Source: Desulfuromonadales bacterium (GTDB lineage: Bacteria > Desulfobacterota > Desulfuromonadia > Desulfuromonadales > UBA2294). From it: a stretch of 5,746 nucleotides of DNA. Numbering within the stretch: position 1 is the stretch's first letter; each line of letters starts with the position of its first letter. The translations under genes and the position numbers were made by a program. Location of the stretch: positions 1-5,746 of the forward strand of contig JACUTX010000163.1 of the NCBI GenBank assembly GCA_014859615.1, given 5' to 3'. Shown here piece after piece: positions 4,804 through 5,746 of this stretch. A model generated the notes under the pieces. The model saw nothing but the letters and a program-made list of their open reading frames with translations. It did no database searches and was not told the DNA's origin.

Positions 4804-5622
4804 TCAGAGGGGTCTTGCCGATTTTTTTGAGATGTCGGCTATTTTTACATCAATTTCCGGCCAGTTTAATATGGTCTGGTCTCCCCAATGAACATCTACA
4901 GACAACAGTCCGCGGGCGTACGCCTTGGTTACGAGTTCCTGTCTGGTTTTGGCTCCGACCTTATTTTTGGCATTTGTTATATGAAAGACAACGGTAGATT
5001 CTGCCAAGCGCAGCTTGTCTCCGATCATTTTTGAGCTGTAACCGTCGGCAATATATTGAAGAATTTCGTGTTCTCGTTGCGTGAGTATGATTTTGTCGTC
5101 AACATTGATCCTGACCAGAGTTTCGAACAGATGTGCGCCGATAATAGGCCCGTAGAGTCGGGCCTGTTGAATCGCTTCTCCCTTCTGTGTAAAAGGTTTT
5201 TTTGTGGTGAGATGAAAAATACCGTGGTGATGATGGGTATGGACAGGGATTCCTACGCCGCCGGTCCAGCCACTTCTACGACAATCGCGCATAAAAGCTT
5301 TTATTTTTGGCGTAAAATCCGTCCAGAGTGCTTCATCGGCAGACCAGGTAATGGCAAGATTGTTGTAGAGGCAGTGAGCAACAACCGGGTCTGATTCATA
5401 ATAATTTTTCAGTTTATAAATCGCCAGCCAGGTCAGGGGGTAGTTGGTCGAGACCAGAACTTTCGTTTCGGTGAAACTTGCAACAACATGCGTAATAAAA
5501 CCGTAATATTCCCACCCCAGCAAGGCACAGATATCTGCCATGACAGGCTTGATATCCTTCTTGCCGGCACTGTTTAAACGTTCACAGGCTTTAAGAATTT
5601 CAGTTTGAAGCGTTTGTGTCAT
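4804..5622 (-). CDS. LuxR-family acyl-homoserine-lactone-responsive transcription regulator
   Basis: A 272-residue protein from ATG 5622. A TTG four codons upstream (5634) is possible but has no better ribosome site; only weak TGAG sequences precede either start. The N-terminal autoinducer-binding domain (about 20-165) keeps the invariant LuxR/TraR residues at the correct spacing: W65, Y69, D78-P79, W93 and G121, equivalent to TraR W57, Y61, D70-P71, W85 and G113. The C-terminal LuxR helix-turn-helix (about 178-240) keeps E184, L188 and G194, and ends with the usual recognition region STVVFHITNAKNKVGAKTR. This indicates a receptor that binds an N-acyl-homoserine lactone and then binds promoter DNA. 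Two odd points are a His-rich loop HTHHHH (128-133) and an extra tail of about 32 residues after the HTH. No LuxI synthase gene is in the window, so it is a solo receptor or its partner lies elsewhere. A c-di-GMP-type riboswitch and terminator precede it. Confidence 0.92.
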   Translation of the reverse strand: MTQTLQTEILKACERLNSAGKKDIKPVMADICALLGWEYYGFITHVVASFTETKVLVSTNYPLTWLAIYKLKNYYESDPVVAHCLYNNLAITWSADEALWTDFTPKIKAFMRDCRRSGWTGGVGIPVHTHHHHGIFHLTTKKPFTQKGEAIQQARLYGPIIGAHLFETLVRINVDDKIILTQREHEILQYIADGYSSKMIGDKLRLAESTVVFHITNAKNKVGAKTRQELVTKAYARGLLSVDVHWGDQTILNWPEIDVKIADISKKSARPL

Positions 5623-5640
5623 GTTCAATCTCAACTCAAT

Positions 5641-5667
5641 AAAAAACCGCCCTGAGCAAGGGCGGTT
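5641..5667 (-). terminator. intrinsic terminator in the luxR leader, riboswitch expression platform
   Basis: On the minus strand AACCGCCC (5667-5660), a 7-base loop TTGCTCA and GGGCGGTT (5652-5645) form a perfect 8-bp GC-rich stem, continued by TTTT (5644-5641). It lies between the GEMM-I aptamer and the luxR start, about 20 bases before the ATG, the standard layout of a transcription-terminating riboswitch. The on/off direction cannot be judged because the aptamer's 5' P1 strand is outside the window. Confidence 0.88.
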
Positions 5668-5674
5668 AAAAATA

Positions 5675-5746
5675 GCTCTGGTACAGCCTGGCTATCCTCT
5701 TGGGATCCATGGCTTTGCGTCCCCGGATCGCTCCGGGTTTGCCCTT
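5675..5746 (-). promoter_or_regulatory. GEMM-I (c-di-GMP-I) riboswitch aptamer, 5' end cut by the window edge
   Basis: The minus strand starts at the edge with AAGGGCAAA, followed by P1b CCCGGA/TCCGGG closed by the GNRA tetraloop GCGA. Next come the invariant GGACGCAAAGCC, a P2 arm with GGATCC...GGATAGCC, and a 3' strand GGCTGTACCAGA. These match the GEMM-I consensus and the copy at 658-753, including the same GGATAGCC receptor side. The G20-equivalent is G, predicting c-di-GMP rather than cyclic AMP-GMP. The 5' P1 strand and the promoter lie beyond the window. The terminator and luxR follow. Confidence 0.92.

Overview
The window looks like chromosomal DNA from a deltaproteobacterium of the Desulfuromonadales type (Geobacter/Desulfuromonas/Pelobacter relatives). 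This is inferred from the density of GEMM-I (cyclic-di-nucleotide class I) riboswitches, the di-HAMP chemoreceptor and the exported rhodaneses. No marker gene fixes the taxon.

Layout. (1) At the left edge, on the minus strand, a sigma70-like promoter (368-396) is followed by a GEMM-I-like aptamer (255-350). The aptamer runs almost directly into a PAS-domain reading frame that leaves the window at base 1 and has no convincing start codon, so it is probably a truncated gene. (2) An AT-rich divergent intergenic region (397-612) holds a 17-bp imperfect direct repeat. (3) On the plus strand, a promoter (613-642), a textbook GEMM-I riboswitch (658-753) and an intrinsic terminator (755-797) precede a compact set of four genes. 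These encode a CheY-like single-domain response regulator, an exported tandem rhodanese, a membrane chemoreceptor with two HAMP units, and an exported single-domain rhodanese with an intact CRSGGRS active-site loop. A long hairpin at 4531-4569 probably ends this unit. (4) After about 390 bp without a gene comes a convergent minus-strand gene for a LuxR-type acyl-homoserine-lactone receptor/regulator (4804-5622). It is preceded by its own intrinsic terminator (5641-5667) and a third GEMM-I aptamer (5675 to the window edge).

The main point is that all three transcription units seen here begin with a GEMM-I aptamer. All three aptamers keep the G that distinguishes c-di-GMP sensors from the cyclic AMP-GMP (GEMM-Ib) variants, so c-di-GMP is the predicted ligand. 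The plus-strand operon joins c-di-GMP control to chemotaxis-type signalling parts (receptor and CheY) and two periplasmic sulfurtransferases, which suggests a sulfur-species sensing or taxis module. The luxR unit would place quorum-sensing reception under c-di-GMP control. Both functional readings are inferences. The aptamers, hairpins and protein families are read directly from the sequence.
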